Shown piece by piece: positions 15,623 to 22,752 of a stretch of DNA of 25,157 nucleotides. The notes below the pieces were generated by a model. That model worked only from the letters and a program-made list of their open reading frames with translations. It was not told the origin of the DNA and did not search any database. A program made the translations under genes and the position numbers. Origin of the DNA: JADLFV01 sp964471555 (GTDB lineage: Bacteria > Planctomycetota > Phycisphaerae > Phycisphaerales > Phycisphaeraceae); the NCBI GenBank assembly GCA_964471555.1, contig CAYYGM010000059.1:1-25157 (forward strand). The letters are read 5' to 3'. The stretch's first letter is position 1, and every line of letters begins with the position of its first letter.

Positions 15623-16975
15623 TTGGACGATTCCAAAGTTAGAACCTACAATCCGCCTCCCGATGCAAAGCAGGCGGACGAGATGCCTTACGAACTGAAA
15701 CCCTACGACGTAGATGTGGAGACGACCCCCTACCTCACGGACGCTGCGGCGGCCACGCAGGAGGGCGGCGATCGCTGGACCCTCAACTTCGGCCCCCAGC
15801 ACCCGGCCACGCACACCACCCTCCGCCTCGTGCTCCAGCTCGACGGCGAACGCGTTGTCCGGGCCACCCCCCACATCGGCTACCTGCACTCCGGCTTCGA
15901 GAAGCTGGCCGAGACGCTCGACTACAACCAGTACGTCACCATCGTCAGCCGGATGAACTACATCTCGCCGATCAGTAATGACATCTGCTGGCACCACGTG
16001 GTCGAGAAGCTCTTTGACATCGGCCTGACGCCGCGCTGCAAGGTGGTGCGGACGATCCTGGCCGAGCTTGGCCGCATTCAGGACCACCTGCTGTGCATCG
16101 GGGCTGCCGCCCTGGACCTGGGGGCCTTTACCGGCTTCCTCTACGGGTTCAACGAACGCGAGCGCATCTACGACATCATGGATTACATTTCCGGCCAGCG
16201 CTTCCACCCGGACTACACCCGCGTGGGCGGCACCATGCAGGAACTGCCGGACGAACAGAAGTTCAAGCAACTGGTCAAGCTGTTCATCAACGAGCAGCTT
16301 CCCCCGGCGATCGCTGACATTGAGACGCTGCTGAACAAGAACCGCATCTTCCGCGATCGCACGGAGCAGGTCGGCGCCATCAGCCATGATGAGGCGATCG
16401 CCTGGTCGCTCAGCGGTCCCATCGCCCGGGCCAGCGGCGTCAAGCGCGATCTGCGCAAGGATGAGCCTTACCTGTGCTATGCCGACAACTGGGACGGCCA
16501 GGGCGCTGAGGCGGTCAGCTTCAAGGTGCCCATCGCCACCACCGGCGACTGCCTGGCCCGCTACCTGGTGCGCCTGGAGGAGGTCAAACAATCCCGGGCC
16601 ATTATTGCCCAGTTGATCGACAACATTCCGGGGGGGCCGATGAATACCGATGACGACGCCAAGGTCCACAAGCCGGACAAGATGAGCGTCTACGGCTCGA
16701 TCGAAGGACTCATCCAGCACTTCGAGCTGGTGATGACCAACCGCAAGTGGACCTGCCCCGTGGCGGAGGTTTACGGCGCTAACGAAACAGCCAACGGCGA
16801 ATTGGGTTTCTACATCGTGGCCGACGGAGGCCCGGTGCCGTGGCGTGCCAAGTGTCGGCCGCCCTCGTTCATCAACTACCAGGTCTTCGGCAAATTGATC
16901 GAAGGCCACCTGCTGGCGGACGTGCCCGCGATCCTGGGCAGCTTGAACATCATTGCCGCGGAGTTGGATCGGTAA
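15623..16975 (+). CDS. nuoD: NADH-quinone oxidoreductase subunit D (49-kDa type)
   Basis: About 450 residues, usual length. This peripheral-arm subunit of respiratory complex I helps form the quinone site with NuoB. It shows FGPQHPATHTTLRLVLQLDG near residues 56-75, where many bacteria have HPSTHG. IGYLHSGFEKLAE, then NYISPISND and ERIYDIMDYISGQRFHPDY-like segments follow, and the protein ends typically with ILGSLNIIAAELDR. The start is uncertain. TTG 15623 has a G-run 3 nt upstream and is the only start between the preceding in-frame stop (15593) and ATG 15683, which would remove 20 poorly conserved residues. nuoA-C do not precede it; a degraded gene and carbohydrate genes do. nuoE, a small gene and nuoF follow in the same direction. 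Confidence 0.95.
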   Translation: MDDSKVRTYNPPPDAKQADEMPYELKPYDVDVETTPYLTDAAAATQEGGDRWTLNFGPQHPATHTTLRLVLQLDGERVVRATPHIGYLHSGFEKLAETLDYNQYVTIVSRMNYISPISNDICWHHVVEKLFDIGLTPRCKVVRTILAELGRIQDHLLCIGAAALDLGAFTGFLYGFNERERIYDIMDYISGQRFHPDYTRVGGTMQELPDEQKFKQLVKLFINEQLPPAIADIETLLNKNRIFRDRTEQVGAISHDEAIAWSLSGPIARASGVKRDLRKDEPYLCYADNWDGQGAEAVSFKVPIATTGDCLARYLVRLEEVKQSRAIIAQLIDNIPGGPMNTDDDAKVHKPDKMSVYGSIEGLIQHFELVMTNRKWTCPVAEVYGANETANGELGFYIVADGGPVPWRAKCRPPSFINYQVFGKLIEGHLLADVPAILGSLNIIAAELDR

Positions 16976-16995
16976 GGGGAGAATTGATGAATGCC

Positions 16996-17057
16996 TGATT
17001 GCTTGATTCCCTGAATGAAAGATCGGCCATTCACTCATTCAAGCAATCAAGCAATCA
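16996..17057. repeat. Long hairpin of iterated words between nuoD and nuoE
   Basis: Arms 16996-17018 and 17035-17057 pair at 21 of 23 positions around a 16-nt loop. Both arms are built from repeated GATTGCTT / AAGCAATC words. It has no T-run to act as a standard terminator and sits just before the nuoE ribosome-binding site (GGAG at 17062). Confidence 0.85.
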
Positions 17058-17078
17058 CGAATTGGAGCAAAGCGCCCC

Positions 17079-17600
17079 ATGGCCTGGATCACCAAAAACT
17101 CAAGCGCCTCCATCGAGCGGCGCAGCGAGCCTTACCTGACCGATGAGTTGAAGCGCAAGCTCACCGACGAGGTGCTCTCGCGCTATCCCACCAAGCGGGC
17201 TGCCACCATGCCCGTGCTGCACGCTCTGCAGGAAGAGCACGGCTGGTTGCCAGCCCAGGCCATCGAAGAGGCGGCCGCGTTTCTGGAAGTGGCCTCGGCC
17301 GAGACCATGGACACCGCCAGTTTCTACGAGGAATACTGGCTCAAGCCCAAGGGCAAATATGTCATCTGGGTCTGCCAGTCACTGGCCTGCGAACTGCTCG
17401 GCCATCAGCGCCTGATCGACGCCCTGCGCAACAAGCTCGGCATCGAGGTGGGCGAAACAACCCCTGACGGCAAGTTCACCCTGGTGACCGCCGAGTGCCT
17501 CGGCTCCTGCGGCAGTGGACCCTGCGCCCTGTTTAATGAGAAACTGCACGAGAACCTGACGGTCGAAAATCTCGACCGCATCCTGGATTCGCTGGCGTGA
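17079..17600 (+). CDS. nuoE: NADH-quinone oxidoreductase subunit E (24-kDa type)
   Basis: 173 residues. A thioredoxin-like 2Fe-2S subunit of the NADH-dehydrogenase module of complex I, where it contacts NuoF. An N-terminal helical bundle contains RYPTKRAATMPVLHALQEEHGWLP. The four cluster ligands are C99 and C104 in VCQSLAC, and C140 and C144 in TAECLGSCGSGPC; a further Cys149 follows. The length and ligand spacing are canonical. GGAG lies 13-17 nt upstream of the ATG, after the iterated-word hairpin. It is followed within 10 bp by a compact inverted repeat and then the 61-codon gene. Confidence 0.95.
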   Translation: MAWITKNSSASIERRSEPYLTDELKRKLTDEVLSRYPTKRAATMPVLHALQEEHGWLPAQAIEEAAAFLEVASAETMDTASFYEEYWLKPKGKYVIWVCQSLACELLGHQRLIDALRNKLGIEVGETTPDGKFTLVTAECLGSCGSGPCALFNEKLHENLTVENLDRILDSLA

Positions 17601-17605
17601 TGGAG

Positions 17606-17632
17606 AAGCCCACGTTTTGAAAACGTGGGCTT
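17606..17632 (+). terminator. Compact hairpin after nuoE
   Basis: AAGCCCACGTTT, a 3-nt loop, then AAACGTGGGCTT: a perfect 12-bp stem starting 6 nt after the nuoE stop. No T-run follows (GCGGAGAT is next), so it is more likely an attenuator or RNA-stability element than a full terminator. Its right arm ends close to the ribosome-binding site of the next small gene. Confidence 0.55.
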
Positions 17633-17640
17633 GCGGAGAT

Positions 17641-17826
17641 ATGCCCTGGTTCCAAAAATTCTGCCGTGACGCCGGCCTGATGATCCACCACATCATCAAG
17701 CCGGTGCGCGTAAGTGAAAAGCAGCAGATCAGCAGGAAGGTCGAAGAGAAAAAGTTGAGCGACAACGTCACGCTCCGCCGCACGACCATCGAAGAGATCG
17801 AAGTCAAGCAGGACCGACCAGACTAA
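17641..17826 (+). CDS. Small basic/charged protein of unknown function between nuoE and nuoF
   Basis: 61 residues from ATG 17641, preceded by GGAG only 2 nt away; a TTG at 17617 would fall inside the hairpin. The protein begins MPWFQKFCRDAGLMIHHIIK, then a highly charged second half including VSEKQQISRKVEEKK and the closing TLRRTTIEEIEVKQDRPD. There is no TM segment, no signal peptide and one Cys at position 8. I do not recognise the family. The position inside a nuo cluster, coding-like composition and tidy boundaries argue for a real gene, perhaps an assembly or accessory factor for complex I, but that is inference from location only. Confidence 0.6.
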   Translation: MPWFQKFCRDAGLMIHHIIKPVRVSEKQQISRKVEEKKLSDNVTLRRTTIEEIEVKQDRPD

Positions 17827-17828
17827 AC

Positions 17829-17861
17829 AATCAAAAATCCTCAATCCAAAATCAAAAATCC
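17829..17861 (+). repeat. Direct repeat of AATCAAAAATCC in the nuoF leader
   Basis: Two exact 12-bp copies (17829-17840 and 17850-17861) fill the spacer up to the nuoF ATG at 17864. The stretch is A-rich, and no Shine-Dalgarno can be found in front of nuoF. Confidence 0.85.
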
Positions 17862-17863
17862 CC

Positions 17864-19219
17864 ATGCCCCTGAACGAACCCGTACTCTGCAAGCGCATTC
17901 CCACCCCGCCCTGGGGCGATATGTCCGACCGCAAGCTGGTCACCTACCAGCAATATGTCGAGACCGGCGGATACAAATCCCTGGATAAAGCCCTGCAGAT
18001 GCAGCCTAAGGAAGTGGTGGACATCGTCAAAGCCGCCGAGCTGCGCGGGCGCGGCGGGGCGGGTTTTCCCGCCGGCGTCAAGTGGTCCTTCCTGCCGCCG
18101 GAAGACGGCAAGCCGCGCTACCTGGCCATCAACGCGGACGAATCGGAGCCCGGCACGTTCAAGGATCGCATGCTCATCGACTTCGATCCGCACATCGTCA
18201 TCGAAGGCATCGCCATCTGCATGCACGCCTGCCGCCTGGACACCGGCTACTTCTTCCTGCGCGGTGAATATCACCATCAGCGCCACGTGATGGAAAACGC
18301 CATCCGCGAGGCCTACGAACACAAAATCTTCGGCCCCGACTCCAAGCTGGGCAAGATCAACGACCGTTGGCCGCAGCTTTACCTGCATCGCGGCGCCGGG
18401 GCTTACATCTGCGGCGAGGAAACGGGCCTGCTCGAAGCACTGGAAGGCAAGCGTGGTTGGCCGCGCATCAAGCCGCCGTTCCCTGCCGTGGCCGGCGCCT
18501 TTGGTCGCCCGACCATCATCAACAACGTCGAAACGCTGGCCTGCGTCACCCCCATCCTCGAACACGGCGCTGACTGGTTCAAGAGCATGGGTGTCCCGCC
18601 CCCGGAAGGCTCGGCCCCCGGCACACCCGCCAGCTTCGGGCCCAAACTCTACGGCGTCAGCGGTCACGTCAACCGCCCCGGCGTCTATGAAGATGAATTG
18701 GGCATCAAACTCTCCGACCTGATCGAAGGCCTCTGCGGCGGCATGCGCGGCGGACGCAAGTTCAAGGCAGCCATCCCCGGCGGCATCTCCATGGGCGTGC
18801 TCAGCGCCGATGAATATGAAGCTGTGCTCGACTTCGACGTCGGTCGCAAACACAACTGCCTCGGCCTGGGCACGGCCGGTGTCATCGTCATGGACGAAGG
18901 CACCGACATGGTGGCCGTGGCCCGCAACATCGCCCGCTTCTTCGCCCATGAAAGCTGCGGCCAGTGCACCCACTGTCGTGAAGGCACCAACTGGATGTAC
19001 CGGATGCTCACCCGCATCGAGGCCGGCGAAGGCACCACCCGCGACCTGGACCTGTTGCTGGAACTGTCCGGCTCCATGGGCATGATGCCCGGCAACAACA
19101 TCTGCGGCCTGTCGGACGGCGCCAACTGGGCCATTCGCACCATCGTCAACAAATTCTTCGACGAGTTCGAAACCCGCGTCACCCGCGAGCGCGGCGTGTC
19201 ATTGGCTGTGCTCGGCTGA
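17864..19219 (+). CDS. nuoF: NADH-quinone oxidoreductase subunit F (51-kDa type)
   Basis: 451 residues. This subunit of complex I binds NADH, FMN and cluster N3, and starts electron transfer. It shows the glycine-rich GRGGAGFPAGVKWSF at 62-76 (NADH/FMN), NADESEPGTFKDR at 90-102, HRGAGAYICGEETGLLEAL at 175-193 and the 4Fe-4S ligands C365, C368 and C371 in ESCGQCTHCREG, plus C414 in GNNICGLSDGA. All key residues are present and the length is typical. The start ATG 17864 is directly after an A-rich direct repeat without a Shine-Dalgarno; an in-frame ATG at 17921 is possible but would remove a normal-looking N-terminus. nuoG and later genes do not follow: a 430-bp repeat-bearing spacer and a convergent gene come next. 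Confidence 0.96.
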   Translation: MPLNEPVLCKRIPTPPWGDMSDRKLVTYQQYVETGGYKSLDKALQMQPKEVVDIVKAAELRGRGGAGFPAGVKWSFLPPEDGKPRYLAINADESEPGTFKDRMLIDFDPHIVIEGIAICMHACRLDTGYFFLRGEYHHQRHVMENAIREAYEHKIFGPDSKLGKINDRWPQLYLHRGAGAYICGEETGLLEALEGKRGWPRIKPPFPAVAGAFGRPTIINNVETLACVTPILEHGADWFKSMGVPPPEGSAPGTPASFGPKLYGVSGHVNRPGVYEDELGIKLSDLIEGLCGGMRGGRKFKAAIPGGISMGVLSADEYEAVLDFDVGRKHNCLGLGTAGVIVMDEGTDMVAVARNIARFFAHESCGQCTHCREGTNWMYRMLTRIEAGEGTTRDLDLLLELSGSMGMMPGNNICGLSDGANWAIRTIVNKFFDEFETRVTRERGVSLAVLG

Positions 19220-19299
19220 CCCCCATCACCGTCCGCTGCCACTGTTCCTCACCACTGTTTCCCGTGATATCGCTGTCACCACCAACCAGGTCGGTTTAG

Positions 19300-19355
19300 C
19301 TGTTATTAGTTTTCTAAAAAAGCAGTTTTTTAGATTTTTAGAAAACCAATAATAG
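19300..19355. repeat. Expanded palindrome, repeat copy 2
   Basis: The left arm CTGTTATTAGTTTTCT and right end AGAAAACCAATAATAG match the halves of the 1210-1241 palindrome with one change each. Here they are separated by 24 A/T-rich bases that extend the pairing. Located 80 bp after the nuoF stop. Confidence 0.85.
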
Positions 19356-19460
19356 ATTGAGGCGGATCATGTGATTGCGCGTTGAGGACGGCGCGGCTGA
19401 AATCTGTTGCAGTTACAGTGTTTTCGGTCAGGGTGGCGTAGAGCGACGCAACTGATACGG

Positions 19461-19564
19461 TTTACGAAAAACACCTGGGCGTGCCAGCTTGAGCTGGCAT
19501 GCGCACCGGTCGGCATGCCGACTACAGTCGGCACGCCCTGAAGCATGAGTTTTTCATGGGATTG
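19461..19564. repeat. Twin-hairpin repeat, copy 2
   Basis: Gap-free 104-bp counterpart of 1457-1560, with stems GCCAGC/GCTGGC and GCCGACT/AGTCGGC unchanged, loops TTGA and AC instead of TTTT and GA, and the same GAGTTTTTC-TGGGATTG tail. Unlike copy 1 it has no palindrome after the tail. The rest of the 19220-19646 spacer shows no gene. Confidence 0.85.
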
Positions 19565-19646
19565 ATATGAAAACGTTTCGCGCGCACGGTTCTCGATGCG
19601 GTGTTGGATGCGATTCAAGATGATCCACGCCCCCGGCATGGCGCGA

Positions 19647-20678
19647 TCACTGTTGCGGGGGGCGGGGTGTGGCGGTGATGGTCACGGGCTGAAGCGGGGT
19701 GACGCAGACGACGCCCGGCGGCAGGTCGAGCTGCGGGGTATATGACACCTGATTGTTATTGTCAGGACTCTGCAGGCTCTCAATGGTGGGACGGATGGAG
19801 GCGGTGACTTTGAAGTCGTTGTCGCGGATCTTCTTGATCTCCTTGCTGGGGCCGTTGACCTCGACATCGGTCAGGAACAGTTTGTCGTTGGGGATGTCAA
19901 TGTCGAACTGGCGCAGCAGCACGGGTGAGACACGGTAGTCGATGGAGATGCGACGGATGGTGAAGGACTCGTTCTTGCTTTGCAGGGTGAAGGTGACATT
20001 GGCGGTCTTGGGGCTGATGCTGTAGTTGGCCTTCTGGAAGGCGGTTGCTTTGTTCAGGACCGACTGGGCCAGGGTCAGTTGTACGATGCGGGTCTCGGGG
20101 ACGCCTTCCTTGACGGTGGTCATCTGGGCGGCTGTCAGCGGGGCGATGGCCGCGGCGTTCTTCAGCAGGTCAACCATGCTCTGGGGCACGGTGACGGTGG
20201 CCTTTTCCAGGTCGGGAATCTGCACATTGGCCAATTCCAGATCGCCCCAGTCGACGACCACCGGCAGCACCTTGTCCACCAACTGCTCGACATGCACGTT
20301 CGCTTCCGACGGTGAGACCTGGGTGACGTTGACCCCCAGATCCTTAACGGCTGAATCGGGCACCAGCTTGGTCAGGTCCAGCAGCCGATTGGGCGGCGCA
20401 TCGTCGGTGGGCAGGCTGACTTCAATTTCAAGCGGGTATTCGCGATAGCGATTTTCGAATTCGCGCTGCTGGCTGATCGAGGCGCGGAAGGTGACGGTGA
20501 CGCTGGAAATGACGTTCGGCTCGATGACCAGGTTCTGATTGGGCGGGGCAACCAGCTTGATGCGAATCTGCTGGCTGTACTCGTGGACGTTCTGGGCATC
20601 GGCGTAGAGCCAGACCAGCACCGAGATGACGGTGACGATGATGAACGTCTCGATCTTCTGCAACCACAGGCCGGACAT
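19647..20678 (-). CDS. YbbR-domain protein (CdaR-like)
   Basis: 343 residues: one N-terminal membrane anchor (IETFIIVTVISVLVWLYADA, about 9-28), then an extracytoplasmic beta-rich region. Repeated segments resemble YbbR units, for example VSSVTVTFRAS-like stretches and VEQLVDKVLPVVVDWGD, and the protein ends in a Pro-rich tail. In Firmicutes the equivalent CdaR binds and regulates the diadenylate cyclase CdaA. It starts 3 bp after the cdaA stop (TGA-GCC-ATG), so the two are translationally linked. The assignment rests on topology, repeat feel and this neighbour. A role as membrane regulator of c-di-AMP synthesis is inferred. Confidence 0.82.
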   Translation of the reverse strand: MSGLWLQKIETFIIVTVISVLVWLYADAQNVHEYSQQIRIKLVAPPNQNLVIEPNVISSVTVTFRASISQQREFENRYREYPLEIEVSLPTDDAPPNRLLDLTKLVPDSAVKDLGVNVTQVSPSEANVHVEQLVDKVLPVVVDWGDLELANVQIPDLEKATVTVPQSMVDLLKNAAAIAPLTAAQMTTVKEGVPETRIVQLTLAQSVLNKATAFQKANYSISPKTANVTFTLQSKNESFTIRRISIDYRVSPVLLRQFDIDIPNDKLFLTDVEVNGPSKEIKKIRDNDFKVTASIRPTIESLQSPDNNNQVSYTPQLDLPPGVVCVTPLQPVTITATPRPPQQ

Positions 20679-20681
20679 GGC

Positions 20682-21560
20682 TCAGGCGACCTCCTTGGTG
20701 GTGGCATCGAGGCCGTTGTCGTTTTCGCGCGGGGGCATGAAGACCTCGCCCAGGCTGCGGGTGAGCACGGGACGCAACTGGTCGATGGTCAGGCCGCGGC
20801 GAAGCTCACCGCGTTCAGCCAGGCTGATGGTGCCGGTCTCTTCGCTGACCACGATGATCAGGGCGTCGGTTTCCTGTGAAAGCCCGATGGCGGCCCGGTG
20901 GCGGGAGCCCAGTTCCTGGGGCAGGTTCTCCGCATCGGTCATGGGGAACTGCACGCCGGCCGCCACGACGCGGTCGCCGTGGATCACCAGGCCCATGTCG
21001 TGCAATGCCGAGCCGGGCCAGAAGACGGTCTTGAGCAGGTCGCGGCTGACCTCAGCATCGAGGCGTGTGCCCAGGTCAACGATGCCGCGCAGCCCGACCT
21101 CACGTTCGATGGCGATCAGGGCGCCGATCTTGTTACGGGCCAGGTATTCGACCGCTTCAAGAATTTCGACCACCACGCGGGCGCGGCGGACGCCGCCGGT
21201 GCGGAACAGCCGCGCTTCGCCGATGCGGACCATGGCCCGCCGCAACTCCGGCTGGAAGACGATCACCAGGATGAACGTCGCCAGGGTCATGAAGTTCTGC
21301 AGCAGGAAGCTGAGCCGCTCGAAGCGGTTCTCGCGGCCGAGGATCTGCACGCTGAGGGTGGCGATGATCAGCAGCACCGCCACACCCTTGATCACGCGGG
21401 CCCCGCGCGTGCCGCGCAGGAAGCGCACGATCAGATAGACGATGACCCAGATCACCGCCAACTCGATCAGCACGACCCACGGCTCGGTGCGCAGGTAGTT
21501 GCTGACGCGGTCGATGATCTGGTAGAGCTGTTCGACGAGGTTGTTCACGGTCGATCCCAA
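20682..21560 (-). CDS. cdaA: Membrane diadenylate cyclase CdaA (DisA_N/DAC domain)
   Basis: 292 residues that make the second messenger c-di-AMP from two ATP. Three N-terminal helices (about 28-48, 55-73, 88-103) are followed by the DAC domain: FQPELRRAMVRIG, IGALIAIEREVGL, LLKTVFWPGSALHDMG, and GSRHRAAIGLSQETDALIIVVSEETGTISLA. The catalytic RHR is at 220-222. The usual DGA motif reads DMG (188-190, bases 20991-20999): the metal-binding Asp remains, but Gly-Ala is changed to Met-Gly. A YbbR-type partner gene follows after 3 bp, the arrangement known from cdaA-cdaR. glmM, the third usual member, is not present. The start at 21560 fits the first helix. Confidence 0.92.
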   Translation of the reverse strand: MGSTVNNLVEQLYQIIDRVSNYLRTEPWVVLIELAVIWVIVYLIVRFLRGTRGARVIKGVAVLLIIATLSVQILGRENRFERLSFLLQNFMTLATFILVIVFQPELRRAMVRIGEARLFRTGGVRRARVVVEILEAVEYLARNKIGALIAIEREVGLRGIVDLGTRLDAEVSRDLLKTVFWPGSALHDMGLVIHGDRVVAAGVQFPMTDAENLPQELGSRHRAAIGLSQETDALIIVVSEETGTISLAERGELRRGLTIDQLRPVLTRSLGEVFMPPRENDNGLDATTKEVA

Positions 21561-21696
21561 GCGGTAGCCACAGCGTTCATGCCCTCACGATTCTATCGAC
21601 CGCCCGGCCGCTTGCCACGCAAAAGGCGGCGTCTGTCCGGTATTCCACCGCACGGCCGATAAAGTCCGCCGTCCGACGCTGCGGTGGTTCGGTCGC

Positions 21697-21702
21697 TATA
21701 CT
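21697..21702 (+). promoter_or_regulatory. Candidate -10 box (TATACT) just upstream of the MoxR gene
   Basis: TATACT ends 12 bp before the ATG at 21715. If used, transcription would begin at or within a few bases of the start codon, giving a leaderless or nearly leaderless mRNA. This fits the lack of a Shine-Dalgarno. The -35 region is weak. Confidence 0.4.
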
Positions 21703-21714
21703 GACTGGTCAATC

Positions 21715-22668
21715 ATGGCTGCCAATTCCAGCAAATCCGTGGCCCAACGCCTCGAACGCATGCGGGCCAACATCCGCACCTGTTTCCTCGGTAACGCCCA
21801 GGCGGTGGATCGTGTGATCATCTGCCTGCTGGCCAAAGGGCACCTGCTGATCGAGGACGTGCCCGGCGTCGGCAAAACCATGCTGGCGACCAGTCTCGCA
21901 AAATCCATCGACGGCACCATGAGCCGCATCCAGTTGACGCCGGACATGCTCCCCGCCGACGTGCTGGGGGTGACCATCTGGGACCAGAACGCCAGCGACT
22001 TCACCTTCAAGCCCGGGCCGATCTTTTCCAACATCGTGCTGGCCGACGAGATCAACCGCACCACGCCGCGCACGCAATCCGCTCTGCTGGAGGCGATGAA
22101 CGAAGCCCAGGTGTCGATCGACGGGCATACCCGCAAGCTGATTCAGCCGTTTATCGTCATCGCCACGCAGAACCCCTTCGAGTTTGAGGGCACGTATTTC
22201 CTGCCCGAGAGCCAGCTCGACCGCTTCCTGATCCGCATCCGCCTGGGTTATCCCTCGCAGGAGGATGAGGTGCGCATCCTGCAGATCGATCCGTCGCGCA
22301 CGGCTCTGCCGGAGATCGAGCCGGCCATGACCAGCCAGCAACTGGTCGAGATCCAGAACGCGGTCGAAACCATCGAGATCGACCGGGCCCTGCTGGATTA
22401 CATCGTGGCCATTGCCGACGCCACCCGTCGCAACGATCAACTGGAGATCGGCGTCTCCCCCCGCGGCGCGCTGGCATTGACCCATGCCGCCAAGGCCACC
22501 GCCCTCTACCACGACCGCGACTACGTGGTGCCCGATGACATCGTCTCCAATGTCGTGCCCGTCTTCGCTCATCGCGTGATCAGCAAGTCGTACATGCACG
22601 ACACCAACGGCCTGTCCAACCACCAGGTCATCCAGCAGATTCTGGAGACCGTCCCCTCGCCGGTCTGA
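21715..22668 (+). CDS. MoxR-family AAA+ ATPase
   Basis: 317 residues, normal length. A cytosolic chaperone-like ATPase whose relatives help insert cofactors or assemble protein complexes. Walker A is DVPGVGKT at 48-55 after GHLLIE. The MoxR-typical RIQLTPDMLPADVLG is at 71-85, Walker B IVLADEINRTTPRTQSALLE at 107-126, sensor-1 region IATQNPFEFEGTYFLPESQLDRF, and sensor-2 region SPRGALAL. Members usually precede DUF58, transglutaminase and VWA genes; here the next gene is a DUF4328-like membrane protein, so its client cannot be inferred. It is divergent from cdaA with a 154-bp shared upstream region. No Shine-Dalgarno is seen before the ATG. Confidence 0.93.
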   Translation: MAANSSKSVAQRLERMRANIRTCFLGNAQAVDRVIICLLAKGHLLIEDVPGVGKTMLATSLAKSIDGTMSRIQLTPDMLPADVLGVTIWDQNASDFTFKPGPIFSNIVLADEINRTTPRTQSALLEAMNEAQVSIDGHTRKLIQPFIVIATQNPFEFEGTYFLPESQLDRFLIRIRLGYPSQEDEVRILQIDPSRTALPEIEPAMTSQQLVEIQNAVETIEIDRALLDYIVAIADATRRNDQLEIGVSPRGALALTHAAKATALYHDRDYVVPDDIVSNVVPVFAHRVISKSYMHDTNGLSNHQVIQQILETVPSPV

Positions 22669-22682
22669 CCGCCCCCCGAAAT

Positions 22683-22745
22683 AGCCCGCCCGCTGTAGCG
22701 GGCTTGCCCCGCGCGCATCACGAGGGCGAGCCCGGTTTACCGGGC
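22683..22745. repeat. Pair of GC hairpins between moxR and the DUF4328-like gene
   Basis: AGCCCGC (22683-22689) pairs with GCGGGCT (22698-22704), and GCCCGG-TTTA-CCGGGC forms a second hairpin at 22730-22745. The first lies 15 bp after the moxR stop and may help end transcription, though the following T-run is only two bases. The two-hairpin layout recalls the twin-hairpin repeats elsewhere in the window, but the sequence differs. Confidence 0.65.
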
Positions 22746-22752
22746 GGGTATC

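Noticed and set aside
15443..17038. Minus-strand open frame of 531 codons opposite nuoD
   Set aside because: The plus strand is unmistakably NuoD; the antisense product has no recognisable features.
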